Source: Caldilinea sp. (GTDB lineage: Bacteria > Chloroflexota > Anaerolineae > Caldilineales > Caldilineaceae). Taken from it: DNA of 13,687 nucleotides. The stretch spans positions 1-13,687 of the forward strand of contig JAPLGY010000330.1 in the NCBI GenBank assembly GCA_026389955.1, written 5' to 3'. Positions 1-13,469 of the stretch are shown here, in pieces (position 1 is the first letter of the stretch; each line of letters opens with the position of its first letter). The position numbers were made by a program, and so were the translations under genes. The notes under the pieces are model-generated. The model did not search any database and had not been told where the DNA came from. It saw nothing but the letters and a program-made list of their open reading frames with translations.

Positions 1-846
1 GGCACCGATGCCATCATGTTGTCGGGCGAGACGGCTTCCGGGCAGTTTCCTGTGGAGGCGGTGACGACCATGGTCAAAATTGCCGAGGAGGCTGAGCGGT
101 TGCGCCAAATCCTCGGACAGAAGATTCAGTACGGCATGCCCCGTGTCTTTTCGTCTTCGGGAGCCATCTGCCACGCTGCCGTGCATACGGCCAATGCGGT
201 CAAAGCCAAGGCCATCATTGCCCCGACGGTCAGCGGCGCTACGGCCCGCCTGATGGCAGGGTTTCGGCCAGACGCTCCGCTGATCGCCGTCACACCGAGT
301 CCGATGGTGCAGCGGCAGCTGGCCCTCTGCTGGGGAACCTACCCGCTGCTCACCAAGCGGCTGAGCAACACAGATGAGGTGGTCACAGATGCGATCAACC
401 TGGCCTATGCCAAAGGCTACATCGGGGAAGGCGACACGGTGGTGCTCACGGCAGGGGTGGTGGGAAACGTGCGCAGCGCCACCAACCTGATGATGGTGCG
501 CCGGATCGACCGTGTGCTGGTGCGGGGCACAGGGATTGGCGGCCGGGAGGTGGCAGGAACCCTCATGAAGATTCAGCCGCCGATCCTCCACCCTGAAGAG
601 TTCCTGGTGGGCCCCCAGCACATTATCTTTGCGGAGCGGATCGACCGCAGCTGTATCAGCTTGTTGCGGCGGAGTGGGGGGCTGTTGACTGTCCAAGGGG
701 GGATGGACAGCCCAGGCGCAGTTGCTGCGGTCGAGTTGGGCCTGCCTGCTCTGGTGGGTGTCGAAGGCAACCTGGAGGCGTTGGTCGAAGGAGCATATGT
801 CGTGCTGGATGCCAACGCTGGTCAGCTCAGCGAGTGGAAGAAGTAG
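1..846 (+). CDS. pyk: Pyruvate kinase, C-terminal part with PEP-utiliser-type swivel domain (5' truncated)
   Basis: Pyruvate kinase converts phosphoenolpyruvate and ADP to pyruvate and ATP, the last step of glycolysis, in the cytoplasm. The reading frame is open from base 1, so the N-terminal part lies outside the window; 281 residues are visible. It opens with GTDAIMLSGETASGQFPVEA, the hallmark end of the catalytic barrel. The pyruvate kinase C-terminal (allosteric) domain follows to about visible residue 170. An extra domain of about 105 residues (roughly 174-281) resembles the mobile phosphohistidine domain of PEP-utilising enzymes, as in Bacillus/Geobacillus pyruvate kinases. In that domain the usual TSH is DSP (visible residues 236-238), so the phosphorylatable His is absent. 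The stop is TAG. The gene converges on the gyrA-like gene across 46 bp, where I see no strong terminator. The family call is secure; the role of the extra domain is unknown. Confidence 0.95.
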   Translation, partial: GTDAIMLSGETASGQFPVEAVTTMVKIAEEAERLRQILGQKIQYGMPRVFSSSGAICHAAVHTANAVKAKAIIAPTVSGATARLMAGFRPDAPLIAVTPSPMVQRQLALCWGTYPLLTKRLSNTDEVVTDAINLAYAKGYIGEGDTVVLTAGVVGNVRSATNLMMVRRIDRVLVRGTGIGGREVAGTLMKIQPPILHPEEFLVGPQHIIFAERIDRSCISLLRRSGGLLTVQGGMDSPGAVAAVELGLPALVGVEGNLEALVEGAYVVLDANAGQLSEWKK

Positions 847-892
847 CTTTCCGCAACTGGGTGTGTTTGTGCAACAGCGTGTCTGGCTGCCT

Positions 893-3721
<2,829 letters not shown>

Positions 3722-3726
3722 CGAAC

Positions 3727-3734
3727 CCTTTCCT
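3727..3734 (-). promoter_or_regulatory. Ribosome binding site of the gyrA-like gene
   Basis: On the minus strand AGGAAAGG lies 5 nt before the ATG that ends at 3721, which supports that start. In the 132-bp gap up to the sugar kinase stop I see a TTGACT at 3803-3808 (minus) but no good -10 at the right distance, so no promoter is called. Confidence 0.6.
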
Positions 3735-3853
3735 CGCTCTTGACAAGGCTGCTCTGCACACGCAGGTCGAGCAGCGTTCTGATCTCTACTCTACATCAAG
3801 ACAGTCAATTGTGCATCTGTGTCGCCCCAAAAAAAGTAGTCCTGGTGTGCGCA

Positions 3854-5395
3854 TCAGCGGCAACTGAGCTGCTGGAGCTCCTCATACAAAGGTCTGAGCC
3901 GGCCATACAGACGCAGATAGATGCGCCGGTAGAGCTGGTCGTACAGGCGGCGGGTTCGTGGATCAGGGTCAAAGCGGCGACCGCTGCGCGTCATCGCAGC
4001 GGTCGCCGCTGCAAAATCTGGGTAGAGCTGGAGCCCGACAGCGGCATCGATGGCGGCACCCAGTCCAGAGGTTTCGTAGAGATGTGGGCGAAGTGCCGGC
4101 AGCCCAAAGATGTCGGCGGTGAGCTGCATGGCAGCATCGCTCTGCGAGCCTCCACCCGCCACACGCAGCTCGCGGATCGGGGTGCCGGTCCGTTTTTCCA
4201 GCCGCTCCATCCCCTCGCGCAGCCCATACGCCAGCCCTTCCAGGATCGCACGGTACAGATGGGCGCGCGTGTGAATGTCGGTGAAGCCGATCACAGCCCC
4301 CCTCGCCTCAGGGCCGGGCACCCGGACGCCAGGGCTCCAATAGGGCTGCAGCATCAAGCCGTCACACCCCGGCGGCACACCGGCAACCAGCTCGTCCAAC
4401 AGGCGTTCAGGAGCCACCCCGCTGGCCTCAGCCGCCTGGACTTCGCGCTGGCCGAACTCCTGTTTGAACCAGCTCACCATCCAAAAACCGCGGTAGATCT
4501 GGACCTCCAGGTTGTAGGCGCCGGGCTGGGCTGCGGGAAAAGGAGGAATCAGGGGCAGCGGTTCCAGATAGCGTGGGTGGGTGGTCGTGATCGTGGCGGT
4601 GGTGCCGTAGCTGAGACAGCCGATCTGGGGGTCAAAGGCGCCGGCACCGAGCACTTCACAGGCTTTGTCGGCCGCAGCGGCGATCAAGGGCAGCCCGGCT
4701 GGAATGCCGGTGGCGGCCGCAGCGGCCGCGCTGACCGTGCCCAAGGGCTGGGAAGGGGCGACCAGTTCGGGCAGGCACGCTGGGTCGATCGGCGCAACCT
4801 GCCATTTCCAGTCCCAGGAGGCAGCCCAGCGCTGGCTTTTATAGTCGAAAGGAAGATAGCCGACCTGGCAGCCGACCGAGTCAACAAAATGGCCGGTCAG
4901 CTTGAAGGTCAGATAGCCGGACAACAAAAGATACTTGTGGGTCTGGGCCCAGATGTCAGGTTCATGGGTGCGGATCCAGTTGCATTCGGCTTCGGCCTGG
5001 ATGTAGGCGATCGTCTCGCTCAGGCCTGCCAATTTGAAGGCCATCCCCCACAGACCACCGACCGGGTGCTGGCCCAGGGTGCGTCTCTGGTCCAGCCAGA
5101 GGATGGCTGGGCGCAGCGGGCGGCCTGCCCCATCGACGTTGACGACCGTGGCACGCTGCGTAGTCAAGGCCACGCCGGCCACCCGCTCTCGGTCAGCTTG
5201 CGTCCACACCCCCTGGCAGGCAGCACAGAGGCTGCTCCAGAAATACTCCGGGTTTTGCTCTGCCCAGCCCGGCCGGCGCGAAAAATAGGCCTCGATCGGC
5301 ACCTGGGTTTTGGCCACCAGCATGCCCTGTAGATCGAAAAGCAGAGCCCGTACACTCTGGGTGCCGTGATCAATTGCAAGAAGCAGGTCACGCAT
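3854..5395 (-). CDS. FGGY-family carbohydrate kinase
   Basis: FGGY kinases transfer phosphate from ATP to a sugar or polyol (glycerol, xylulose, gluconate, ribulose, fuculose and others) in the cytoplasm. The protein is 513 aa, normal for the family. The N-terminus shows the phosphate-binding [18 protein letters not shown] (residues 4-21). [11 protein letters not shown] contains Asp243, which by position is the likely catalytic base, and YGTTATI follows. The C-terminal lobe has the adenosine-site glycine motif [11 protein letters not shown] (Gly414-416). No signal peptide is visible. The substrate cannot be fixed from sequence; the divergent beta-galactosidase next door suggests a plant- or polysaccharide-derived sugar, but that is inference. 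The start ATG has GGAG 4 nt upstream, a short spacing. It ends 132 bp before the gyrA-like gene on the same strand, which probably has its own promoter. Confidence 0.9.
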   Translation of the reverse strand: MRDLLLAIDHGTQSVRALLFDLQGMLVAKTQVPIEAYFSRRPGWAEQNPEYFWSSLCAACQGVWTQADRERVAGVALTTQRATVVNVDGAGRPLRPAILWLDQRRTLGQHPVGGLWGMAFKLAGLSETIAYIQAEAECNWIRTHEPDIWAQTHKYLLLSGYLTFKLTGHFVDSVGCQVGYLPFDYKSQRWAASWDWKWQVAPIDPACLPELVAPSQPLGTVSAAAAAATGIPAGLPLIAAAADKACEVLGAGAFDPQIGCLSYGTTATITTTHPRYLEPLPLIPPFPAAQPGAYNLEVQIYRGFWMVSWFKQEFGQREVQAAEASGVAPERLLDELVAGVPPGCDGLMLQPYWSPGVRVPGPEARGAVIGFTDIHTRAHLYRAILEGLAYGLREGMERLEKRTGTPIRELRVAGGGSQSDAAMQLTADIFGLPALRPHLYETSGLGAAIDAAVGLQLYPDFAAATAAMTRSGRRFDPDPRTRRLYDQLYRRIYLRLYGRLRPLYEELQQLSCR

Positions 5396-5445
5396 AGGTC
5401 TCCAAGGTCAGGACGGTGTGCTGACTTCCACCGCCGACAGGATCG

Positions 5446-5451
5446 ATTCTA
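5446..5451 (-). promoter_or_regulatory. Possible -10 box for the FGGY kinase
   Basis: On the minus strand the hexamer reads TAGAAT, five of six matches to TATAAT, about 50 bp before the kinase start. No convincing -35 accompanies it. It sits just beside the -10 of the divergent beta-galactosidase promoter, so the two promoters would overlap back to back. Confidence 0.3.
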
Positions 5452-5460
5452 TGGTATACT
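5452..5460 (+). promoter_or_regulatory. Extended -10 promoter element for beta-galactosidase
   Basis: TGGTATACT is a TG-n-TATACT extended -10 box. No clear -35 lies 17 bp upstream, which is common with extended -10 promoters. Transcription would start near 5467 and give a leader of about 60 nt before the ATG at 5531. Confidence 0.5.
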
Positions 5461-5474
5461 GACGAATATACTGA
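5455..5474. repeat. Duplicated TATACTGA element, 12-bp period
   Basis: TATACTGA occurs at 5455-5462 and again at 5467-5474, separated by CGAA. The first copy overlaps the -10 box and the second sits at the predicted transcription start. This placement would suit a repressor site controlling the kinase/beta-galactosidase pair, or it may be a duplicated -10 hexamer. No regulator gene is present in the window. Confidence 0.4.
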
Positions 5475-5519
5475 AACTTTCCAGTCCTTCTGGGACATCT
5501 TCCATTCATCGTATGCTGT

Positions 5520-8665
<3,146 letters not shown>

Positions 8666-8693
8666 CCGATTCGGTCTGCCCGCAGCCCTGTCT

Positions 8694-8700
8694 GGAGAAG
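8694..8700 (+). promoter_or_regulatory. Ribosome binding site of the FAD oxidoreductase
   Basis: GGAGAAG lies 8 nt before the ATG at 8709. This supports 8709 as the true start rather than the downstream in-frame ATG at 8767, which belongs to a different reading phase. Confidence 0.6.
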
Positions 8701-8708
8701 AAGCAAGG

Positions 8709-10161
8709 ATGACCAAAACGTTTCTGGAGCCCTTCACCGAACGCCTGCTGCGGGCTGGCCCCCAGCTTGCCGGGTACAGCTGGCCTTGGGCCGGCCGGCT
8801 TTGGCGCGAGCGCCTGGAGCTCGACGACAACCTGTCGATCTGGGCAGACCAGACCCCCCCGCCCGATGCGAGCGCCGCTGCGGGGCGGGGTGACCGCTGA
8901 TCTGGCGATCATCGGCGGCGGCTTCACCGGCACAAGCACCGCCTATGCAGTCAGCCGACGTTGGCCCGAAAGACGGGTCGTGCTGCTGGAGGCCGCGACG
9001 CTGGGCAACGGGGCCAGCGGCCGCAACGGGGGGTTGATGCTCAACCGGGTGAACGGCTGTGAAACCGTGGACGCAGAGACCGCCGCACAGATCGACCGGT
9101 TGACCCGCGCGGGCATCGACGCACTGTGCGCCCGAATCGCACGCCATGCGCTGCCGGTCGACCATCGTCGCGATGGAACGGTGACGGTCTACACCAGCGC
9201 AGAACGGGCAGAGGCGGCCCATGCCGCTGTCGAAGCTGACAACCGGATCGGGATCCCGACACGCTTTCTGAACAGCGCCGAGCTGCGCCGCCAGCTGGCG
9301 GTCGAACAGGGCTGCGGTGCTGTGCTGGATCCAGGCACTGGCCAGATCAATGGCCTGCAGCTGGTGCGGGCGATGGCACCCCTTCTGGAAGCCCAGGGGG
9401 TCCAGATCTATGAAGGAACTCCAGTGGTGAACGTCCAGGAGGGGCAGCCGGTTGTCTTGACCACCCCCCAAGGAGAGGTGCGCGCCGACTCGATCGTGCT
9501 GGCCACCAATGGCTATACCGGCGCGCTGGGCTATTTCCGCGACGCGCTCTTCCCGCTTCACTCGCATGTCCTGGCCACAGCTGCCCTGACCGTCGAACAG
9601 CGCCAGCAGCTTGGCTGGCACGGGCTGGCTGGCTTCGCCGACGACCTGGATCGGATCTCGTACGCGTCGATGACGGACGGCGGACATCTGGTCTTCGGCG
9701 GAGGCAGCAACCAGGCCTACAGCTATCTCTTCAACAACCGCACCCGCTACCCTGGAGGGACGTCGGCGCGCGCCCAGGCCAGCCTGCAAGAGACGCTGCG
9801 GCGGCACTTTCCGGGCGGTGCCGAGCTGCCAATCGTGCGGCGGTGGGTGGGTACGCTGGGGATGACCTTTGACCGCCGCCCGCTGATCGGCGTGCGCGGC
9901 GAAAGGCGAAACATCTACTATGCGCTCGGGTACAGCGGCCATGGTGTGACGCTGGCCAACCTGGCTGGTGAGATTCTTTGTGACCTGTACGCAGGCGACG
10001 ACTGCCGCTGGCGTGGTCTGCCCTTTGTGCAGGGCCGCTATACCCGCATCCCTCCTGAACCGCTGCGCTGGGCTGGCTACCAGTTGGTGACCCGCCTGAC
10101 GGGGCGCTCCCCGCGGCTTCATCAGCCGTCTGGGGGGAGCGCCCAGATTAAAAAATGGTGA
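8709..10161 (+). CDS. FAD-dependent oxidoreductase (DAO family), interrupted by a 1-nt frameshift
   Basis: DAO-family flavoenzymes oxidise amines or amino acids. The N-terminal segment is read in one phase (8709 to a stop at 8900) and the rest in another (open through to 10161). The phases join if one C is removed from the C7 run at 8854-8860, giving [20 protein letters not shown] and a continuous 483-aa protein. The restored protein has a typical N-terminal segment, the FAD-binding [25 protein letters not shown], a C-terminal [18 protein letters not shown], and an ALGYSGHGV segment common in gamma-glutamylputrescine oxidase-like and glycine oxidase-like enzymes. It follows the beta-galactosidase by 43 bp and is probably in the same operon. 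Without correction the product would be a 63-aa peptide, or an internally started protein with a nonsense N-terminus. A sequencing indel is the likeliest cause. The substrate is unknown. Confidence 0.85.
10102..10144 (+). terminator. Strong hairpin at the 3' end of the oxidoreductase gene (terminator-like, no U tract)
   Basis: GGGCGCTCCCC (10102-10112) pairs perfectly with GGGGAGCGCCC (10134-10144). An inner 5-bp stem, CGGCT/AGCCG, lies at 10114-10128. The structure overlaps the last codons, and the stop is at 10159. It is followed by an A-rich stretch rather than T residues, so it is not a classical rho-independent terminator on the plus strand. It may end or attenuate transcription, or protect the 3' end. 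Confidence 0.45.
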
Positions 10162-10198
10162 GACTTCCCCCCAATTCAGCCCCTAAATCGCCAGGCTA

Positions 10199-10207
10199 TG
10201 TTATGAT
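10199..10207 (+). promoter_or_regulatory. Possible extended -10 box for the ccm operon
   Basis: TGTTATGAT reads as TG-n-TATGAT. No clear -35 is visible. If used, transcription would begin near 10214, leaving almost no leader before the GTG at 10219 but about 70 nt before the ATG at 10285. Confidence 0.35.
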
Positions 10208-10218
10208 GGGAGAAATCA

Positions 10219-10797
10219 GTGGTCTCTGTGCCGGCAGCTCTGCAGCTCTGGACCGGAAATGGTGAGTCCTTCAGAAACGACAAAATGATGCCACAAATCC
10301 AACCACAGCGAACGATTCTTTTCTCCTTGTTTGTGCTGTTTTGTCTGACTTGGCTGGGGGCCAGGCCTCTCTCTGCCCAGGAGAGCGCCTCGGCGAACCC
10401 TGGCGCGGTGAGCCCCAACGATGTCAACGAGATCGCCAAAGATCTCTGGTGCCCTCTTTGCAGCGGCGTGCGGCTGGACGCGTGCGAGCTGAAAGCGTGC
10501 GAACAGATGCGCGACATGATCGCGATTCAGCTGGAGGATGGACAGAACAAAGAACAGATCAAAGCCTATTTTTTGGAGCAGTATGGCCCGCAGGTGATGG
10601 GAGAACCGCCCTTGCAAGGGTTCAACCTGCTTGCCTGGATCTTGCCCTTTGCCGCCTTGATCGGCGGCGGAATTTTTGTCTGGCGCCGCATGCGCAAGAT
10701 GATTGTCCAGAAGCCACAGCCGGCCGGGGTGCTGACGCCAGCGGTGGAAGAAAAATATCACCAGCGGCTGGAAGAGGAGCTGAAGCGCTATGGCTGA
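10219..10797 (+). CDS. ccmH: Cytochrome c-type biogenesis protein CcmH
   Basis: CcmH is a membrane-anchored thiol protein that keeps the CXXCH cysteines of apocytochrome c reduced before haem attachment outside the membrane. The sequence has a hydrophobic N-terminal signal/anchor ([16 protein letters not shown]), the redox motif LWCPLCSG (Cys78 and Cys81 from the GTG start), a conserved helical region, and a second membrane helix ([19 protein letters not shown]) near the C-terminus. Two further cysteines follow in [13 protein letters not shown], more than in classic CcmH. The start is ambiguous. GTG at 10219 has GGGAG 6 nt upstream, giving 192 aa. ATG at 10285, without a visible ribosome site, gives 170 aa and a more ordinary signal peptide. 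The last 8 nt overlap ccmG, indicating an operon and translational coupling. Confidence 0.88.
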   Translation: MVSVPAALQLWTGNGESFRNDKMMPQIQPQRTILFSLFVLFCLTWLGARPLSAQESASANPGAVSPNDVNEIAKDLWCPLCSGVRLDACELKACEQMRDMIAIQLEDGQNKEQIKAYFLEQYGPQVMGEPPLQGFNLLAWILPFAALIGGGIFVWRRMRKMIVQKPQPAGVLTPAVEEKYHQRLEEELKRYG

Positions 10798-11374
10798 GCG
10801 GACAGCCCCAGAGCGTGAGCAGCCGGTCCCGGCCGAGGCTGCGCAGGCGCGGCAGCGCTCGGTGCGGGCCTGGCAATCGATCTTTGTGCTGATTCTTTTG
10901 GGGTTTGTCGGTCTTTTGGCGGCCCGCCTGATCCAGACCAACCAGTCTGAACACCGTGCCAGCGGCGAAGCCCCTCCATTCACGGTGACCACGTTTTCTG
11001 GCGAGACAATTACGTTGGCGTCCCTGCGCGGCAAGGGGGTGGTGCTCAACTTCTGGGCCAGCTGGTGTGCACCCTGTCGTGACGAGGCAGCGTTGCTGGA
11101 GGCGACGTGGCGCCGTGAGCGAGAGAACGGCGTCGTCTTCATCGGGCTGGACTACCTGGATCAGGAACCGGCGGCCAAGGCCTACCTGGCTGAATTCGAC
11201 GTGACCTATCCGAACGGCCCAGATCTCCGTAGCGCTGCGGCTCGCCGCTACGGCATCAAAGGGGTCCCGGAGACCTTTTTTATCGATGCAGAAGGCAACA
11301 TCCAGGAACTGGTGATTGGCCCGATCGTCAGCCAGGCGCAGCTGGATGAGCTGCTGGACAAGATTCGACCTTGA
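10790..11374 (+). CDS. ccmG: Thioredoxin-like cytochrome c maturation protein CcmG (TlpA/DsbE family)
   Basis: This is a membrane-tethered thioredoxin-fold reductase that passes electrons to CcmH and apocytochrome c on the outer face of the membrane. The 194-aa protein has one N-terminal membrane helix ([18 protein letters not shown], about residues 29-47) after a short cytoplasmic arm. The thioredoxin domain follows, with [13 protein letters not shown] (Trp92, Cys93, Cys96) and the cis-proline loop [10 protein letters not shown] (Pro160). The ATG lies inside the end of ccmH (8-nt overlap) with GAGGAG about 10 nt upstream. ccmF begins 31 bp downstream. A general TlpA-type thiol reductase is the alternative, but the flanking ccmH and ccmF make CcmG the best name. 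Confidence 0.9.
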   Translation: MAERTAPEREQPVPAEAAQARQRSVRAWQSIFVLILLGFVGLLAARLIQTNQSEHRASGEAPPFTVTTFSGETITLASLRGKGVVLNFWASWCAPCRDEAALLEATWRRERENGVVFIGLDYLDQEPAAKAYLAEFDVTYPNGPDLRSAAARRYGIKGVPETFFIDAEGNIQELVIGPIVSQAQLDELLDKIRP

Positions 11375-11392
11375 AGCACATGATCGACGTAG

Positions 11393-11397
11393 AGGAG
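11393..11397 (+). promoter_or_regulatory. Ribosome binding site deciding the ccmF start
   Basis: AGGAG lies 8 nt before the ATG at 11406. The frame is open further upstream to an ATG at 11316, but that stretch overlaps ccmG and encodes no recognisable CcmF sequence. Confidence 0.7.
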
Positions 11398-11405
11398 AAT
11401 CGACC

Positions 11406-13403
11406 ATGATCTACGACATTGGCCATCTGATCTTGTTGACCTCGCTGATGCTCTCTGTCTGTGGCATCCTGGCGGGGTTTTGGGGGGGGCATCGCCGCAA
11501 CACCAGGTTGATCCAGAGCAGCTACAACGCAGTCTACGCGGTCGCTGCGCTGGTCACAGGCGCCACTGCCATCCTTTGGTATGGGCTGCTGACCGACGCG
11601 TTTCACCTGAGCTACGTCTGGAACCATTCGGAACGAGCGTTGTCGGCTTTTTACAAATTTTCGGCGCTGTGGGGGGGGCAGGCGGGCAGCCTGCTCTTTT
11701 GGTGCATGATTCTCTCTCTCTACAGTGCGGTTGTCGCCTTTTCTCACCGCAACCGCCACCAGGTGTTGATGCCCTACGTCAACGCCATGATGTTGGTCAG
11801 TACGCTTTTCTTTCTGACCCTGCTGGTTTTCGCCGCAGACCCCTTCAAGCGAGTCGGGTTCCTGCCGCCCGACGGGCAGGGGCTGAACCCTCTGCTGCAA
11901 AACTTCTGGATGATTCTCCATCCGGTGATGCTCTACCTGGGCTATGTGGGGATGGCTGTGCCCTTTGCCTTTGCGGTGGGGGCTCTGGCGAGCAAACGGC
12001 TGGACAACGAGTGGGTCCACACAGTGCGGCGCTGGACGCTGATTCCTTGGATGTTTCTGTCGGCAGGGATCATTATGGGCAGCCAGTGGGCCTACATGGA
12101 GCTAGGCTGGGGGGGCTACTGGGCCTGGGATCCGGTCGAGAACGCCAGTTTTCTGCCTTGGCTGACGGGAACCGCCTTTCTGCACAGCATTATCATCCAG
12201 GAACAGCGCGGGATCTTGAAGGTTTGGAATGTCGTGCTGATCTGGCTCACCTATTTTCTGGTGATCCTGGGCACCTTCACGACGCGCAGCGGGATCATCG
12301 AGAGCGTGCACAGTTTTGCTCGCAGCGACGTTGGCCCCTATTTTCTGGTCTACCTGGTGCTGATTCTGTTTGGATTTCTCTGGTTGCTCTTTGACCGGCT
12401 GCCGCTGCTGCGCGGGGAGCACACCATCGACTCGTACGCCAGCCGAGAGGCGGCGTTCCTGGCCAACAACTGGCTTTTTGCCGGGATTGCGTTTGCGACG
12501 TTGTGGGGTACCTTTTTCCCGATGTTCAGCGAAATTCTGACCGGCGAACGGATCAGCGTGGCGGCGCCCTTTTTCAACAAAGTCAATGGCCCGCTCTTCC
12601 TGCTGCTGCTGCTGCTGATGGGGGCTGCACCGTTGCTGGGCTGGCGCCACACCAGCCTGGCCCTCTTTCGCAAACAGTTCACCTTCCAGCTGGTTGCAGC
12701 CGGGGGGGTCGCCTTGCTGGTCTTTGTCTTTGCCCCCAGCCTTTATCCGATCATCGGACTGGCCATCTGCGCGTTTGTGGCTGCCACCATCGTCCAAGAA
12801 TACGTGCGCGGGGTTGCGGCACGGCGCATCACCAACGGTGAAAACGCGCTGCTGGCGATGGTCAACTTGTGGAGCCGCAACGGCCGCCGCTACGGCGGGT
12901 ACATTGTCCATCTGGGCATTGTGATGATCGGCGTGGCGGTGATCGGCAACGAGTTCTACCAGGAAAGCCTCAACGTCACGCTCGCTCGCGGCGAGCGGGC
13001 TACGCTGGGGCGCTACGAGCTGGTCTACAACGGGATGGCCAGCACGCGTCAGGCCAATCGGATTGAATTTGATGCGTTGATCGACGTCTACAACCTGGAG
13101 AGCGGCCGCAGGATCAGCGAAATCTCACCGCAGCGCAATATCTACGACAAGGCGCCGGACATGCCGACCAGCGAAGTGGGCCTGTACATGAACCCAGTCG
13201 AGGATGTCTATGCCGTCTTGAATGGCTGGGAAGACGGGGGCGCTACAGCGACGTTCACCCTCTACATCAACCCGCTCACCCTTTGGATGTGGGTAGGCGG
13301 TATCGTGTTGGTGCTCGGCACCTTGATCGCGACCTGGCCCCACCCGACGCGTCGGCACAGCGAGAGTGTACGGTCGTTGGCCTACGCGGTCGGCGACGAT
13401 TGA
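11406..13403 (+). CDS. ccmF: Cytochrome c haem lyase subunit CcmF
   Basis: CcmF is a polytopic membrane protein of System I that works with CcmH in reducing and ligating haem to apocytochrome c. The 665 aa match the family's usual length of about 650. The protein is made of many hydrophobic helices. It carries the haem-handling WWD motif as [18 protein letters not shown] (residues 235-252) and typical CcmF segments such as [19 protein letters not shown] upstream and [18 protein letters not shown] downstream. A large soluble loop (about 520-610) precedes the last helix. It is third in a ccmH-ccmG-ccmF run; ccmABCDE are not in the window. The start at 11406 is supported by AGGAG 8 nt upstream. 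It ends with TGA, 18 bp before another ATG. Confidence 0.95.
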   Translation: MIYDIGHLILLTSLMLSVCGILAGFWGGHRRNTRLIQSSYNAVYAVAALVTGATAILWYGLLTDAFHLSYVWNHSERALSAFYKFSALWGGQAGSLLFWCMILSLYSAVVAFSHRNRHQVLMPYVNAMMLVSTLFFLTLLVFAADPFKRVGFLPPDGQGLNPLLQNFWMILHPVMLYLGYVGMAVPFAFAVGALASKRLDNEWVHTVRRWTLIPWMFLSAGIIMGSQWAYMELGWGGYWAWDPVENASFLPWLTGTAFLHSIIIQEQRGILKVWNVVLIWLTYFLVILGTFTTRSGIIESVHSFARSDVGPYFLVYLVLILFGFLWLLFDRLPLLRGEHTIDSYASREAAFLANNWLFAGIAFATLWGTFFPMFSEILTGERISVAAPFFNKVNGPLFLLLLLLMGAAPLLGWRHTSLALFRKQFTFQLVAAGGVALLVFVFAPSLYPIIGLAICAFVAATIVQEYVRGVAARRITNGENALLAMVNLWSRNGRRYGGYIVHLGIVMIGVAVIGNEFYQESLNVTLARGERATLGRYELVYNGMASTRQANRIEFDALIDVYNLESGRRISEISPQRNIYDKAPDMPTSEVGLYMNPVEDVYAVLNGWEDGGATATFTLYINPLTLWMWVGGIVLVLGTLIATWPHPTRRHSESVRSLAYAVGDD

Positions 13404-13421
13404 ACAAAGAAGGGGGCCAAG

Positions 13422-13469
13422 ATGTCGTCTGTGATGGGATTGGGGATCGCGTTGGGGATCGCGGGGGTT
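13422..13469 (+). CDS. First codons of the next ccm-operon membrane protein (cut by a probable chimeric junction)
   Basis: An ATG with an AGAAGGGGG ribosome site 5 nt upstream follows ccmF by 18 bp. It begins MSSVMGLGIALGIAGVGL, the start of a membrane helix, as expected for another ccm-operon membrane protein such as a CcmI-like one. After about 16 codons the sequence becomes antisense to a radical-SAM gene; the frame stays open to the window end but reads as charged low-complexity sequence, so I end the real gene here. Identity is unknown. Confidence 0.4.
13440..13463 (+). repeat. Perfect 12-bp tandem duplication
   Basis: TTGGGGATCGCG occurs twice in direct succession (13440-13451 and 13452-13463), encoding LGIA-LGIA in the plus-strand frame. 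It directly abuts the change of sequence character at about 13461-13472. Confidence 0.7.

Noticed and set aside
3740..3745. TTGACA on the plus strand upstream of the gyrA-like gene.
   Set aside because: No -10 lies at a suitable distance and no plus-strand gene follows, so it is probably chance.
12102..12911. A minus-strand 269-codon frame inside ccmF.
   Set aside because: It is Gln-, Lys- and Asp-rich, as expected from reading hydrophobic membrane codons backwards; ccmF is clearly the real gene.
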